Assembly (NCBI RefSeq): GCF_036321025.1
Contig: NZ_JAZAPB010000001.1
Location: forward strand, 1,178,001-1,242,000
Direction: 5' to 3'
DNA length: 64,000 nt
Source of the DNA: Alteraurantiacibacter hainanensis
GTDB lineage: Bacteria > Pseudomonadota > Alphaproteobacteria > Sphingomonadales > Sphingomonadaceae
This document shows, one piece after another, positions 37,010 to 51,806 of this stretch. Within the stretch, counting starts at the first letter, position 1. Each line of letters starts with the position of its first letter. Below the pieces are notes generated by a model. That model did no database searches, was not told where the DNA came from, and saw only the letters and a program-made list of their open reading frames with translations. The translations under genes were made by a program, and so were the position numbers.

Positions 37010-38373
37010 GCGGGGGCCTTCTCCGCCACCTGCGCGCGCAGCCACGGGCGCTCGGGCGTCTTCACCCCGGCCCAGTCCCGCTTCATCAGGCTGTAGAGCG
37101 CGATCTGCAGGCCCAGCAGCATGAACATGAAGGGCTGATACCCCACGCCCACGAACATCGCGCCGACGAGGTAGATCACCTGCCCGTTCTGCAGCGCGGT
37201 GGCGAGGGAACGCCAGCGCTTCTCGTCCTCGTCCTCGCTATTGGCATAGCGGCGGCGGATGCGCTCCATGTGCCACAGGCCAAGGCCCTGCAGCGTGATC
37301 CAGATCGCGAAGCCGGGGTAGCCCTGCTCGCCCAGCACCTCGAAATAGGCGGAGTGATAGGCGCGGCCCTCGTCGGTGACTTCCTGGTAGACCACCGCGT
37401 CGGTGTTCCCCAGTTCCCGGGTCTGGCGCATGTTGTAGGTAAAGCTGTTACCCAGGAAGGCATCGAAGCCGCCGCCCGTGGGATTGTCCGCCACGTAATC
37501 CAGCGTCCACTTCCACACGGCGACGCGGGTGGAGGCGCTTTCGTCTGCCTGGTACTCCGTGATCGTGGACATGCGCTCGGTGTAGCTGGCGGGAAGGAAG
37601 GGCAGCGCGGCCAGCATCACGGCCCCGGCCAGCCCGGCGTAGACGAAGCGATAGCGAACGCTGCGCATCACCAGCACGCCCAGAACGGCAATGCAGATCA
37701 GCCCGGTGCGCGTCTGCGTGCCGATGGGCACCAGCAGGGCGGCAAACACCAGCGCTGCGGCAAAGATCATCGCCAGTCGCCGCTCGGTGAAGATGCTGCC
37801 GTGGCGCGCCACCCACACGATCAGCGGGATCATGGCGATGGCGACGGTTGAGAGGGTGGAGCCCTCGTAAAGTCCGGCATTGTCCTGCACCAGCGAGACC
37901 AGCGTGCCGTATCCGCCGCCCGACAGTACCGTCTTGATCCCCGCCGAGACGATGATCGAGGCGGCGGAAAGCACCATGATCAGCGCCGCGGCCTCCAGCC
38001 GCAGCTTGGTGCGCAGCGTCAGCGGCAGGAAAGCGGCGAAGACCAGGCTCTTCCACACCCAGTCCCACTTGGTCCATGCCTCTTCCGGAAAGTCGGCTCC
38101 CAGCGTGGTGTAGCCGCACCATGCCAGCAGCGCGACGATCAGCCACTGTCGCAGGGCGAAGCGGCTGCCCTGCTTGCTGTCGAGCAGGACATACCCGACG
38201 AAGGCGGCGACGAAGCACAGCAGCGACAGCGAAATGCTGGTGATGATGCCGTAGCCCACCTTCTGCGGGGTGACGATATCGACATAGATGTAGAGCAGCA
38301 CCCACAGAAACGGACGCCTCAGGCCCATGAGGGCAACGGCCGCCACAAAGGCGAGCAGGACGAGGTCACGCAT
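37006..38373 (-). CDS. Putative O-glycosylation ligase, exosortase-A system-associated
   Basis: 455 residues with about ten or more membrane helices. The N-terminus MRDLVLLAFVAA...GLRRPFLWVLL and the Wzy-like C-terminal part match, from memory, the family TIGR03097 (PEP_O_lig), found with exosortase A/PEP-CTERM systems. It is predicted to ligate or polymerise a surface glycan. No exosortase or PEP-CTERM protein lies in the window. It overlaps the small gene upstream by 8 bp and the acyltransferase downstream by 4 bp. Confidence 0.88.
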   Translation of the reverse strand: MRDLVLLAFVAAVALMGLRRPFLWVLLYIYVDIVTPQKVGYGIITSISLSLLCFVAAFVGYVLLDSKQGSRFALRQWLIVALLAWCGYTTLGADFPEEAWTKWDWVWKSLVFAAFLPLTLRTKLRLEAAALIMVLSAASIIVSAGIKTVLSGGGYGTLVSLVQDNAGLYEGSTLSTVAIAMIPLIVWVARHGSIFTERRLAMIFAAALVFAALLVPIGTQTRTGLICIAVLGVLVMRSVRYRFVYAGLAGAVMLAALPFLPASYTERMSTITEYQADESASTRVAVWKWTLDYVADNPTGGGFDAFLGNSFTYNMRQTRELGNTDAVVYQEVTDEGRAYHSAYFEVLGEQGYPGFAIWITLQGLGLWHMERIRRRYANSEDEDEKRWRSLATALQNGQVIYLVGAMFVGVGYQPFMFMLLGLQIALYSLMKRDWAGVKTPERPWLRAQVAEKAPA

Positions 38374-38521
38374 CCTTGCCGCCCTCCTCGCGCCTCAGCC
38401 ACGGGCGCGGCGACCGGGGGCGCACTTCGCCCTCCGCATCCAGCTCGTCGCGGAACAGCAGGCGCCAGCAGGCGAGCAGGATCAGCCCGTGCGTCAGCGC
38501 GATGGAGAAATAGTCGATCAC
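38366..38521 (-). CDS. 51-residue membrane protein upstream of the O-ligase
   Basis: A GTG-start frame reads VIDYFSIALTHGLILLACWR at the N-terminus, a clear membrane helix, followed by an acidic then Arg/Pro-rich tail ending EEGGKDA. It overlaps the ligase start by 8 bp, indicating translational coupling. GAGGA lies about 11 bp upstream. I recall similar small proteins in sphingomonad exosortase-A clusters, but that needs a search. Function unknown. Confidence 0.7.
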   Translation of the reverse strand: MIDYFSIALTHGLILLACWRLLFRDELDAEGEVRPRSPRPWLRREEGGKDA

Positions 38522-38609
38522 CGGTCCAAGCGTCCTCGCGTGCGAGGCTCTCGCTTTAGGGCCAAGCTATTGACGCGCCGTTAAGTCTGTTCTGGCAGGG
38601 AATGCGCCG

Positions 38610-39839
38610 ATGACACGCATCCTGCACATCCTCGACCATTCGCTGCCGATGCACAGCGGCTATACCTTCCGCACGCGCGCCATAATGCGGGCGCAGCAGG
38701 GCATGGGACTGGAAGTGCGCGGATTGACCGGGCAGCGCCACGTCGAGCCGGGACCTGCGACCGAGCAGGTCGATGGCCTTGCCTTCCACCGCACGCAGGG
38801 AAAGTCCGGCGGTCCGGCGGGCCTCAGGGAATGGCGCGAGATCGACGCGCTGACGCAGGCGATAATCGCGCTGGCGCAGGTCTGGCGGCCCGATGTGCTG
38901 CACGCCCACTCCCCCGCGCTCAACTGTCTTGCCGCGGTGCGCGCGGGCCGCAGGCTGGGCATCCCGGTGGTCTACGAGATCCGCGCGTTCTGGGAAGATG
39001 CGGCGGTCGGCAACCTGACGGGGCGAGAGGGATCGCTGAAATACCGCCTCACGCGGCATCTCGAGAACATGGCCGTTCGCGGGTCCGATGCGGTGATGAC
39101 CATTTGCCAGGGCCTGAAGGATGACCTGGTAGCGCGCGGCTTTTCGGCCGCGAAGATCGACATCATGCCCAACGGCGTGGACCTCACTACGTTCGGCAAC
39201 CCCGCCGAGCGCGACGAGGCCCTGGCCGAGGAACTGGGCATCGGCGAAGGTCCGGTGATCGGCTTCATCGGCAGCTTCTACGATTACGAGGGGCTGGACG
39301 ACCTCATCGCCGCCATGCCCATGCTGGCGGATCGCCATGCGGGCGCGCACCTGCTGCTGGTGGGCGGCGGCCCGATGGACGAGGCCTTGCGCGCAAAGGC
39401 CGCGGCCTCACCTGTTGCCGATAGCATCCATTTCACCGGGCGGGTCCCCCATGCCGAGGTGGAGCGGTACTATGCCCTTACCGACATCATGGCCTATCCG
39501 CGCAAGAAGAGCCGGCTGACCGATCTCGTCACCCCGCTCAAGCCGCTGGAGGCCAACGCCCAGATGCAGCTGGTGGCCGCGAGCGACGTGGGCGGGCACC
39601 GCGAACTGATCCGCGACGGCGAGACCGGCGTGCTGTTCGCGCCCGACGATCCGGCCGCCTGCGCCGCCGCGCTGGCCGACCTCGTCGATCGGCGCGCGGA
39701 ATGGGACGCGATCCGGCGGGCGGCACACGCCCACGTGCGCGAGAACCACGACTGGTCCACCAATGCCCAGCGTTATCGGACCGTTTACCTTGCCCTGCTA
39801 GGCAAACGCGATGATGGCCGTGTCCCTGCCGCCGCCTGA
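38610..39839 (+). CDS. Exosortase-A-associated glycosyltransferase, family 4 type
   Basis: 409 residues. The opening ILHILDHSLPMHSGYTFRTR is, from memory, the signature of TIGR04063, a glycosyltransferase found with exosortase A. A two-domain GT-B fold follows, with GFIGSFYDYEGLDDL and KPLEANAQMQLVAASDVGG (donor-binding Glu region). It probably adds a sugar to an exopolysaccharide or lipid-linked glycan. Divergent from the 51-residue protein and ligase across about 90 bp. Confidence 0.9.
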   Translation: MTRILHILDHSLPMHSGYTFRTRAIMRAQQGMGLEVRGLTGQRHVEPGPATEQVDGLAFHRTQGKSGGPAGLREWREIDALTQAIIALAQVWRPDVLHAHSPALNCLAAVRAGRRLGIPVVYEIRAFWEDAAVGNLTGREGSLKYRLTRHLENMAVRGSDAVMTICQGLKDDLVARGFSAAKIDIMPNGVDLTTFGNPAERDEALAEELGIGEGPVIGFIGSFYDYEGLDDLIAAMPMLADRHAGAHLLLVGGGPMDEALRAKAAASPVADSIHFTGRVPHAEVERYYALTDIMAYPRKKSRLTDLVTPLKPLEANAQMQLVAASDVGGHRELIRDGETGVLFAPDDPAACAAALADLVDRRAEWDAIRRAAHAHVRENHDWSTNAQRYRTVYLALLGKRDDGRVPAAA

Positions 39840-39881
39840 ACCCGGTCGGGGCAGGACAGGGCGCCGGAACAGGATCGGGAC

Positions 39882-41333
39882 ATGGCGACCAACCCCGAAC
39901 ATATGGACGACAGCATGACGGCTCCCGCCCGCGCGGGGAAGCCTTCGATCACGGCGAGCCCGGCGTTCCCGTGGATCGTGGCGCTGTGGCTTGCCGCGCT
40001 GCTGGGCATCGGCAGCATGATCGTGCCTGTATCCCTGCTGGAACGCGCGAGCGTGGCGCTGGGGCTGCCTTCGATATTGCCGATGGCTGCTCCGCCGCTG
40101 GGTCTCAAGGCGCAAAGCCTCGTGGCGCTGGGCGGCACGCTGCTTGGTGCCGCGCTTGGCCTCGCGATCGCGCGCCGGATCGCCGCCTCCAGGATACCCG
40201 CGCTCGCCGATCACTCGGAAGGCGAATGGCTGGATGCGCCGGCGGACCTGGGCGAATCCGATATCGAACCCGAAGTCGAGCTTCTTGCTTCCACCACCCG
40301 CCGCCGTTCTCTGGCGACGGCGGTCGACAGTGATGAGGTCGCGGACAGCGAAGTGCTGCCCGCCGCGCGCTTCCCCGAAGTCGAACTGGTCTACGAACCC
40401 GTCGCCCCCGCAGCCGAACCTGCGGACGATGATGTCTTCGAACTCGAAGCCGAAGCCGCGGTGATCGACGAGGAGCCGGTCGAGGAATGGCACGAACCTG
40501 CCGAGAGCGAGCCGTTCCTGCAGGTGGTCGACGCGGAAGACTCCGAGCCCGTTGAGGGCGATGCAATCGATGCAGGCGATCCGCTGCCCTTTTCTCCGCC
40601 TTCCTTGGCGCGAGGCGAGGGCGACGCGGTCCACCTGGCCGAGGATGACGAGATCGACCCGGCGCAAGATGCCGGCCCAGAGAGCGAGGATAGCGTGTAC
40701 GAGAAGCCAGATTCCGAGGCCGCGACAACCGCCAGCCGGGAATCCGAAGCCGACATGGCTGACGAAGGTCTCGTCCAGCTGGTCCAGCGACTGAGCGCCA
40801 CGCTGGACAGGCATCGCCGGTGGAGCGCCGAAAGGGCCGCCCAGAAGGCGGCAGCGCCCTCACCCGTATCCGGTGCGGTCGCGGAGCCCGTGGCCCGGAA
40901 AACCGGCGATCCGTCCGTCCCCGGCGATTTCGATGTCGCCGCCGCCGCTGAGGCCGCGCGGGCCAAGGTCGCTTATTTCAGCCCTTCCGCCGCCAGTCTT
41001 CCCACGCCAGTCGAAGACGACGCTGCCCAGCCGGCGGCGAACGAAGTCGAGCACGTGGACGCCGCCCTCGTCGACCTGTGGAGCGAACATGAGGACGAGG
41101 ACGGGGCCGACGAAAGCGCCGAGTTCGGCGACTTCGCCTCGCTCAATCCGTTCAGGCGCGATCCCGGAAAAGCCGTTCACCCGGACCGGGTGGAATCGGT
41201 GGTACGCGAAGCCCCTTCGGCGCCGGCGCAGGACGGGGCAGCGCAGCAGGTCGCCCGGCCGAAGCCTTCCAACGACGATCACGAGCGGGTATTGCGCGAA
41301 GCGCTGATGAACCTGCAGCGCATGGGCAAGTAA
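39882..41333 (+). CDS. Acidic membrane-anchored protein of unknown function
   Basis: 483 residues. Two membrane helices (about 30-51 and 77-99) are followed by about 370 residues of low-complexity, Glu/Asp/Ala/Pro-rich sequence. A short, more ordered C-terminal helix ends it (ERVLREALMNLQRMGK). No domain is recognised. The topology suggests a hairpin in the inner membrane with an acidic cytoplasmic arm. It stands between the glycosyltransferase and gltB. Confidence 0.75.
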   Translation: MATNPEHMDDSMTAPARAGKPSITASPAFPWIVALWLAALLGIGSMIVPVSLLERASVALGLPSILPMAAPPLGLKAQSLVALGGTLLGAALGLAIARRIAASRIPALADHSEGEWLDAPADLGESDIEPEVELLASTTRRRSLATAVDSDEVADSEVLPAARFPEVELVYEPVAPAAEPADDDVFELEAEAAVIDEEPVEEWHEPAESEPFLQVVDAEDSEPVEGDAIDAGDPLPFSPPSLARGEGDAVHLAEDDEIDPAQDAGPESEDSVYEKPDSEAATTASRESEADMADEGLVQLVQRLSATLDRHRRWSAERAAQKAAAPSPVSGAVAEPVARKTGDPSVPGDFDVAAAAEAARAKVAYFSPSAASLPTPVEDDAAQPAANEVEHVDAALVDLWSEHEDEDGADESAEFGDFASLNPFRRDPGKAVHPDRVESVVREAPSAPAQDGAAQQVARPKPSNDDHERVLREALMNLQRMGK

Positions 41334-41573
41334 CCCCGCGGCGCTGCCGCAAGTCGTTCGCCGGGAAACCGAACCTATCGGGCCGCGAAGCGATTTTGCG
41401 GTGCTGCGAACCTTGCCAAAATTGCTTCGTGTCGTCATGAGGGCAACTCGCGACATTTTCGTGCAGCACCACGGGCTGGTGAGTCGCGTTTCGTTACCGT
41501 TGTAACCGGCTTCGCGCCGGGGCAGGGTTCGAAGCGTTCCCTCGTTCCGCCCGACAAAAGGAAGAGTTGAGAA
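41334..41573. other. Non-coding leader/promoter region of gltB
   Basis: 240 bp without an open frame of coding character. GGTGCTGC (41400-41407) and GCAGCACC (41463-41470) can pair over a long distance. GTTAC-CGTT-GTAAC (41493-41506) and CCGGC-TTCGC-GCCGG (41506-41520) are adjacent short hairpins. A ribosome-binding stretch AAGGAAGAG precedes the TTG start. No known riboswitch was recognised. Confidence 0.45.
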
Positions 41574-46229
<4,656 letters not shown>

Positions 46230-46241
46230 GGGTTAGCAGAC

Positions 46242-47671
<1,430 letters not shown>

Positions 47672-47678
<7 letters not shown>

Positions 47679-47697
47679 AGCCTCGCGGTTTCAGCGG
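47672..47697. terminator. Hairpin across the convergent gltD and small-gene stops
   Basis: CCGCTGAA and TTCAGCGG are perfect 8-base arms with a 10-base, partly paired middle. The structure contains the gltD stop and the stop of the convergent small gene. There is no T-run, so termination strength is doubtful. Confidence 0.4.
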
Positions 47698-47867
47698 CGG
47701 CGGCCCGCCTTCACCAGCGCGCCGCCGGCGATGCCGGTAATCGCCAGCGCGACGGCAAGGCCGATTCCCGCGCCCACGATCATGCCCTCCGGCCCCGCCA
47801 GCCAGCCGCCCAGCATCATGCCCGCCAGGGGCAGGACAAGCAGCGCAAAGCATCCGACGGCAGCCAT
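47691..47867 (-). CDS. 58-residue membrane protein
   Basis: The frame runs from ATG with two Gly/Ala-rich hydrophobic segments (about 5-24 and 29-53) and ends LVKAGRRR. Such short two-helix proteins are common beside metabolic genes, and no family was recognised. Convergent with gltD. The positive C-terminus would keep it in the cytoplasm. Confidence 0.6.
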   Translation of the reverse strand: MAAVGCFALLVLPLAGMMLGGWLAGPEGMIVGAGIGLAVALAITGIAGGALVKAGRRR

Positions 47868-47980
47868 GGCGGCCTCTTAGCAGGCCCGCGCACCCGCGCC
47901 ACCGGATCAATTCGGCGCATATCTGCCCGCTGTCATCAAACTGTAACAGTGGTGCTGTGAGTCAGGGTGGAAGGGGGCCT

Positions 47981-48238
47981 ATGCCTGACTACCGATTCTA
48001 TCTCGAACAGGGCGAAAAGCGCAGCCGCGAGGTTCGCTTCGACCTTCCCGACGATTCAGCCATCCACCCCGTCGCCAAGCGCGTGGCCCGCCATTTCGCC
48101 GCCAGAGAGATCGGCAGCGGCCGGCTGCACCTGGCGCAGAACATCACCGTGATCGACAGCGAGAACAACGAGGTGGCGCGGTACAAGCTGGGCGCCTTCC
48201 TGCACGTTGACGGCGCGGAGGCGCTTCCGATCCCCTGA
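47981..48238 (+). CDS. Short conserved protein, possibly DUF6894-like
   Basis: 85 residues from the ATG, with AAGGGGG just upstream; a GTG eight codons earlier is possible. MPDYRFYLEQGEKRSREVRFDLPDD and the following pattern resemble DUF6894-type stress-associated small proteins, though this match is from memory. No catalytic motif is seen. Confidence 0.65.
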   Translation: MPDYRFYLEQGEKRSREVRFDLPDDSAIHPVAKRVARHFAAREIGSGRLHLAQNITVIDSENNEVARYKLGAFLHVDGAEALPIP

Positions 48239-48277
48239 CCGGCTGCGGTCACTCGCCCGCCTATCTATCGCTCGACT

Positions 48278-48610
48278 TCAAGCTGCACTGGCACATCCCA
48301 CGCATCGCGCCAGGCTCGGATCGTTGCGCAACCGGCCCTCGGCGATTTCCTCTCCGCAGGTCACGCACCAGCCCCATTCGCCCTCGTCCAGACGCGCCAA
48401 CGCTGCCCTGATCCGCGTCCGCTCCGCCCCGCGGCGCCGCTCCTCGGCCTGGGCCATCGCCTGCTGCTGCATCGCGTCCATCCGGCTCAGCCGCCCGACC
48501 GAGTCCTGCTGGAGGGTCACCGGCGCGCGTCCTTCGGTATTCATCGCGTCGAGGCGGTCGAGTTCGGCGAGGCGCTGGGTCAGTGCGCTACGGGCTTCGT
48601 CATCGGTCAT
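48278..48610 (-). CDS. DksA/TraR-type zinc-finger protein
   Basis: 110 residues. An N-terminal coiled-coil (about 1-70: RLAELDRLDAMN, QAMAQAEERRR) precedes a zinc finger, CVTCGEEIAEGRLRNDP...CVGC. This is closer to full DksA than the protein at 22673 because the helical arm is present. It likely binds RNA polymerase or a related factor. It starts 44 bp after the ung stop. Confidence 0.88.
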   Translation of the reverse strand: MTDDEARSALTQRLAELDRLDAMNTEGRAPVTLQQDSVGRLSRMDAMQQQAMAQAEERRRGAERTRIRAALARLDEGEWGWCVTCGEEIAEGRLRNDPSLARCVGCASAA

Positions 48611-48654
48611 GGCAGGGTTTTCGTCCGTCAGCGTTGGGTGGCAAGGACCCGGCC

Positions 48655-49344
48655 TCACAGCCGCCAGTCGATCGTCCCGCGTCCGTTCTGTTCGAGGAAG
48701 GCGTTGGTCCTGGAAAATGGTCGCGATCCGAAGAAACCGCGATGTGCAGACAACGGGCTGGGGTGCGGGCTCCTGATCGCCAGGTGACGGTCGCTTTCGC
48801 GCAATTCGGCAATGCGTGCGGCCTTGCCCTGCGCATGGCTGCCCCAGAGGATGAAGACGCTCGGCTCGGCCTTTTGCGCAACTGCGGCGACGCAGGCATC
48901 GGTTATCGCGTCCCAGCCCTTGCCCGCGTGGCTGCCTGCCATGCCCTGCTCCACGGTCAGCGTATTGTTGAGCAGCAGCACCCCTTGCCGCGCCCAGCTT
49001 TCCAGCGATCCGTGCGCCGGACGCGCGAGCCCGATGTCGCTCTCCAGTTCCTTGAACACGTTCTTCAGCGAAGGCGGGGGCGGCACGCCGTCGGGCACGG
49101 AAAAGCAGAGTCCATGTGCTTGCCCGGGCCCGTGGTACGGATCCTGCCCCAGGATCACCACGCGCACAGCCTCGAGCGGGGTAAGCTCCAGTGCCTTCAA
49201 CCGGCACCCGCGCGGCGGGTACACGACCTTGCCGGCATCCTCCTCTTCCCGCAGCCAGCCGCCCAGACGCCGCGCTTCGGGCGTGGCGAGCGCTGGTTCG
49301 AGAACGTTGGTCCAGCCCGGAGGGATCGCGGTCGCCTCGGTCAT
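48655..49344 (-). CDS. ung: Uracil-DNA glycosylase, family 1
   Basis: 229 residues. The water-activating loop GQDPYHGPGQAHGLCFSV carries catalytic Asp68, and HPSPLSAHRGFFG is the DNA-binding leucine loop with the catalytic His. It removes uracil from DNA in base-excision repair. The ATG overlaps the stop of the ABC exporter upstream (ATGA). Confidence 0.96.
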   Translation of the reverse strand: MTEATAIPPGWTNVLEPALATPEARRLGGWLREEEDAGKVVYPPRGCRLKALELTPLEAVRVVILGQDPYHGPGQAHGLCFSVPDGVPPPPSLKNVFKELESDIGLARPAHGSLESWARQGVLLLNNTLTVEQGMAGSHAGKGWDAITDACVAAVAQKAEPSVFILWGSHAQGKAARIAELRESDRHLAIRSPHPSPLSAHRGFFGSRPFSRTNAFLEQNGRGTIDWRL

Positions 49345-51056
49345 TGCGGTGCCGGACCCTGCGCGCTGGCGCCGTGGCGACCCGCCAGTAAACGATCCAG
49401 TTCGTCGCCTGGCGTCAGTTCGCGGCATCGCCCGTCGTCGACCAGCACGATTCGGTCGGCCAGCGCCAGGCTGGCGGGGCGATGGGTGATGAGCAGGACC
49501 GTGCGCCCGACCAGCGCCTGCTTGCAGCTTTCGACGAAGGCGGTCTCGCCTTCGAGATCCCACATGGATGTGGCTTCGTCGAACACCAGCACGGGGGGAT
49601 CGGCCAGGATGGCGCGAGCCAGGGCGATGCGCTGGCGCTGCCCACCCGACAGGCGCACGCCGTTGTCGCCGATGAGGGTTTCCAGCCCCTGCGACAGGCG
49701 GCCTACGAAAGCGTCGGCCTGCGCCAGCGCCAGCGCGCGGTCGAAATCTCCGGTCTCGGCGTCGGGCGAGCCGAAGGCGATATTCTCGCGGATCGTGCCG
49801 TTGAACAGCAGCGCGCGCTGCGGAACGTATCCCACCTGCCGCCGCAGGCTGCGCACGTCGATATCGGTGATGTCGTGGCCGTCGAAAGTGATGCGTCCGC
49901 CGTCGACTTCGTAGAGCCGCAGCATCAGCTTCAGCAGCGTCGTCTTGCCGCACCCGTTCTCGCCCACCAGCGCCACCACTTCCCCCGGCGAGATCGAAAG
50001 GCTGGCGTCGTGGATCGGCCCCGTGCGGCCGGGATAGGCGAAACGGACATTCTCGAAGGCAATTGCGCCCTTCGCCTCGAGCAGTTGCTTCGCGGGAGCA
50101 TAGCCCGGCTCCTCGGGCAGCTGCAGCACGCTTTCCAGCCGCGCCAGCGTACCCTTTGCCACCTGCCACTGCCCGTAGACGTTCGACAGCAGGCTGACGG
50201 GGCGGGTCAGCAGGGCGGCATAGAACAGAAAGCTGAAAAGGCTCGCCGGATTGTCCTGCGCCGCCGACAGCTGCGAGCCGATGGCCACGATAATGAAGAT
50301 GGCGGCCAGGCCGCCCAGCACTGCCGAGAAGGGGCCGATCACGGCACTGGCGTGCTCGATCGCCACGCTCCGGGCACGCGCCTTGTCCACCGCGATCGCA
50401 TATCGCTCGCCCTGCGCGTCCTCGGAAGCGAAGGTCTTGGTGGCCATGAGCATGTGCAGGTGGCTCTCGGCCACGGCGTAGACTTCGGCCTCGGCTTCCT
50501 GCGCGCGGGCGCCCAGCTTCCGCAATCGCCGGGAAAGCAGCTTCAGCGCGATGTAGAACACCGGGATCAGCACCGGGATGATGAAGGCCAGCACGGGGTC
50601 GATCAGGAACAGCGCGATGGTCGCGCCGATCGACGTCACCAGCATGGCAGGCACGTTGGCGAGAGTGGAGGTGAGGAAGCCGCTCAGCCGCTCGGCCTCG
50701 TAGGTGGCGAGCGCGATCAGGTCGCCCTGGCGGCTGCTGTCGTGGAATTCCAGCGGCAGGCGCGAAAGATGGTCGAAGACCTCGCACCGCAGATCGGCGA
50801 GGATCCGCGCCGAGGCTGACGCCGTCGCCATGTCGGATGCCATCTTGAACACGTTTGTCAGCACGATCGCGCAGACCAGCAGGATCACCACCAGCGCGCT
50901 GTCGATGGCAACGCCCGATACGGCATCGCCCAGCAGCATGCCGGCCAGCGCCGGAATGGTGAGCAGGCTGAGCGAAGAGAACAGGGCCAGGCCGCCAATC
51001 GTGGCCAGCCGCCCCCGGTATCGCCCCGCGCGCCGTATCAAGTCTCGCAAGGTCAT
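49341..51056 (-). CDS. ABC exporter, fused permease and ATPase
   Basis: 571 residues from MTLRDLIRRAG; a longer frame upstream is in the divergent promoter region and was rejected. A six-helix membrane domain (about 20-290) precedes an ATPase with Walker A GENGCGKTT, signature LSGGQRQR and Walker B VLVFDEATSMWD. Substrate unknown. The Walker B downstream region reads SMWD where most family members have SALD. Confidence 0.92.
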   Translation of the reverse strand: MTLRDLIRRAGRYRGRLATIGGLALFSSLSLLTIPALAGMLLGDAVSGVAIDSALVVILLVCAIVLTNVFKMASDMATASASARILADLRCEVFDHLSRLPLEFHDSSRQGDLIALATYEAERLSGFLTSTLANVPAMLVTSIGATIALFLIDPVLAFIIPVLIPVFYIALKLLSRRLRKLGARAQEAEAEVYAVAESHLHMLMATKTFASEDAQGERYAIAVDKARARSVAIEHASAVIGPFSAVLGGLAAIFIIVAIGSQLSAAQDNPASLFSFLFYAALLTRPVSLLSNVYGQWQVAKGTLARLESVLQLPEEPGYAPAKQLLEAKGAIAFENVRFAYPGRTGPIHDASLSISPGEVVALVGENGCGKTTLLKLMLRLYEVDGGRITFDGHDITDIDVRSLRRQVGYVPQRALLFNGTIRENIAFGSPDAETGDFDRALALAQADAFVGRLSQGLETLIGDNGVRLSGGQRQRIALARAILADPPVLVFDEATSMWDLEGETAFVESCKQALVGRTVLLITHRPASLALADRIVLVDDGRCRELTPGDELDRLLAGRHGASAQGPAPQ

Positions 51057-51162
51057 GGTCGCAGGCCGGTGTGGCGGCGAAAACGATGCCGCGCAAGCAC
51101 CTCCGGCGGAATTGGGCATCGCCCCTTCCACCCAGGGGGGTAAGGCCCTAAGGACGGGTGCG

Positions 51163-51783
51163 ATGACAGTACATTTCCACGAAGAAGACCTGCCCGCAGG
51201 CGTTCTCGCCGATGGCCCCGTGGCCGTCGATACCGAAACAATGGGCCTCGTCACTCCGCGCGACAGGCTTTGCCTCGTGCAGATCAGCGACGGCAGTGGC
51301 GACGAACATCTCGTCCGCTTCGCCAAGGGCAGCCGCTACGATGCCCCCAACCTGAAGGCGGTGCTGGCCGATCCGGCCCGCGTGAAGATCTACCACTTCG
51401 CCCGCTTCGACCTTGCCGCGATTGAGCACTACCTGGGCGTGGTGGCGGCACCCGTCTTCTGCACCAAGATCGCCAGCAAGATGACCCGCACCTACACGGA
51501 TCGCCACGGGCTGAAGAACCTGGTGGAGGAACTGCTGGGGGAGAGCATCTCCAAACAGCAGCAGTCCAGCGACTGGGGCGCGCCCGAGCTGAACGAGGCG
51601 CAGCGCGAATACGCCGCGTCCGACGTGCGCTACCTTCACCGCCTGCGCGAGATCCTGATCGACCGGCTACGGCGCGAGGACCGGCTTGAACTGGCGCAGG
51701 CCTGCTACGATTTTCTCCCCGCACGCGCCCGGCTGGATATCGCCGGCTGGGCAGACAAGGATATTTTCAGCCACGAGTCATGA
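51163..51783 (+). CDS. rnd: Ribonuclease D-like 3'-5' exonuclease
   Basis: 206 residues. The DEDDy exonuclease residues are visible: Asp23 and Glu25 in AVDTETMG, an Asp in HFARFDLAAI, and ASDVRYLHRL for the Tyr and final Asp. It lacks the C-terminal HRDC domains of full RNase D, so it is the short form. It could trim tRNA or other RNAs. Starts the group with lptC and lptA. Confidence 0.9.
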   Translation: MTVHFHEEDLPAGVLADGPVAVDTETMGLVTPRDRLCLVQISDGSGDEHLVRFAKGSRYDAPNLKAVLADPARVKIYHFARFDLAAIEHYLGVVAAPVFCTKIASKMTRTYTDRHGLKNLVEELLGESISKQQQSSDWGAPELNEAQREYAASDVRYLHRLREILIDRLRREDRLELAQACYDFLPARARLDIAGWADKDIFSHES

Positions 51784-51806
51784 TGCTCGTGCGTTAGGCT
51801 AGCGCG

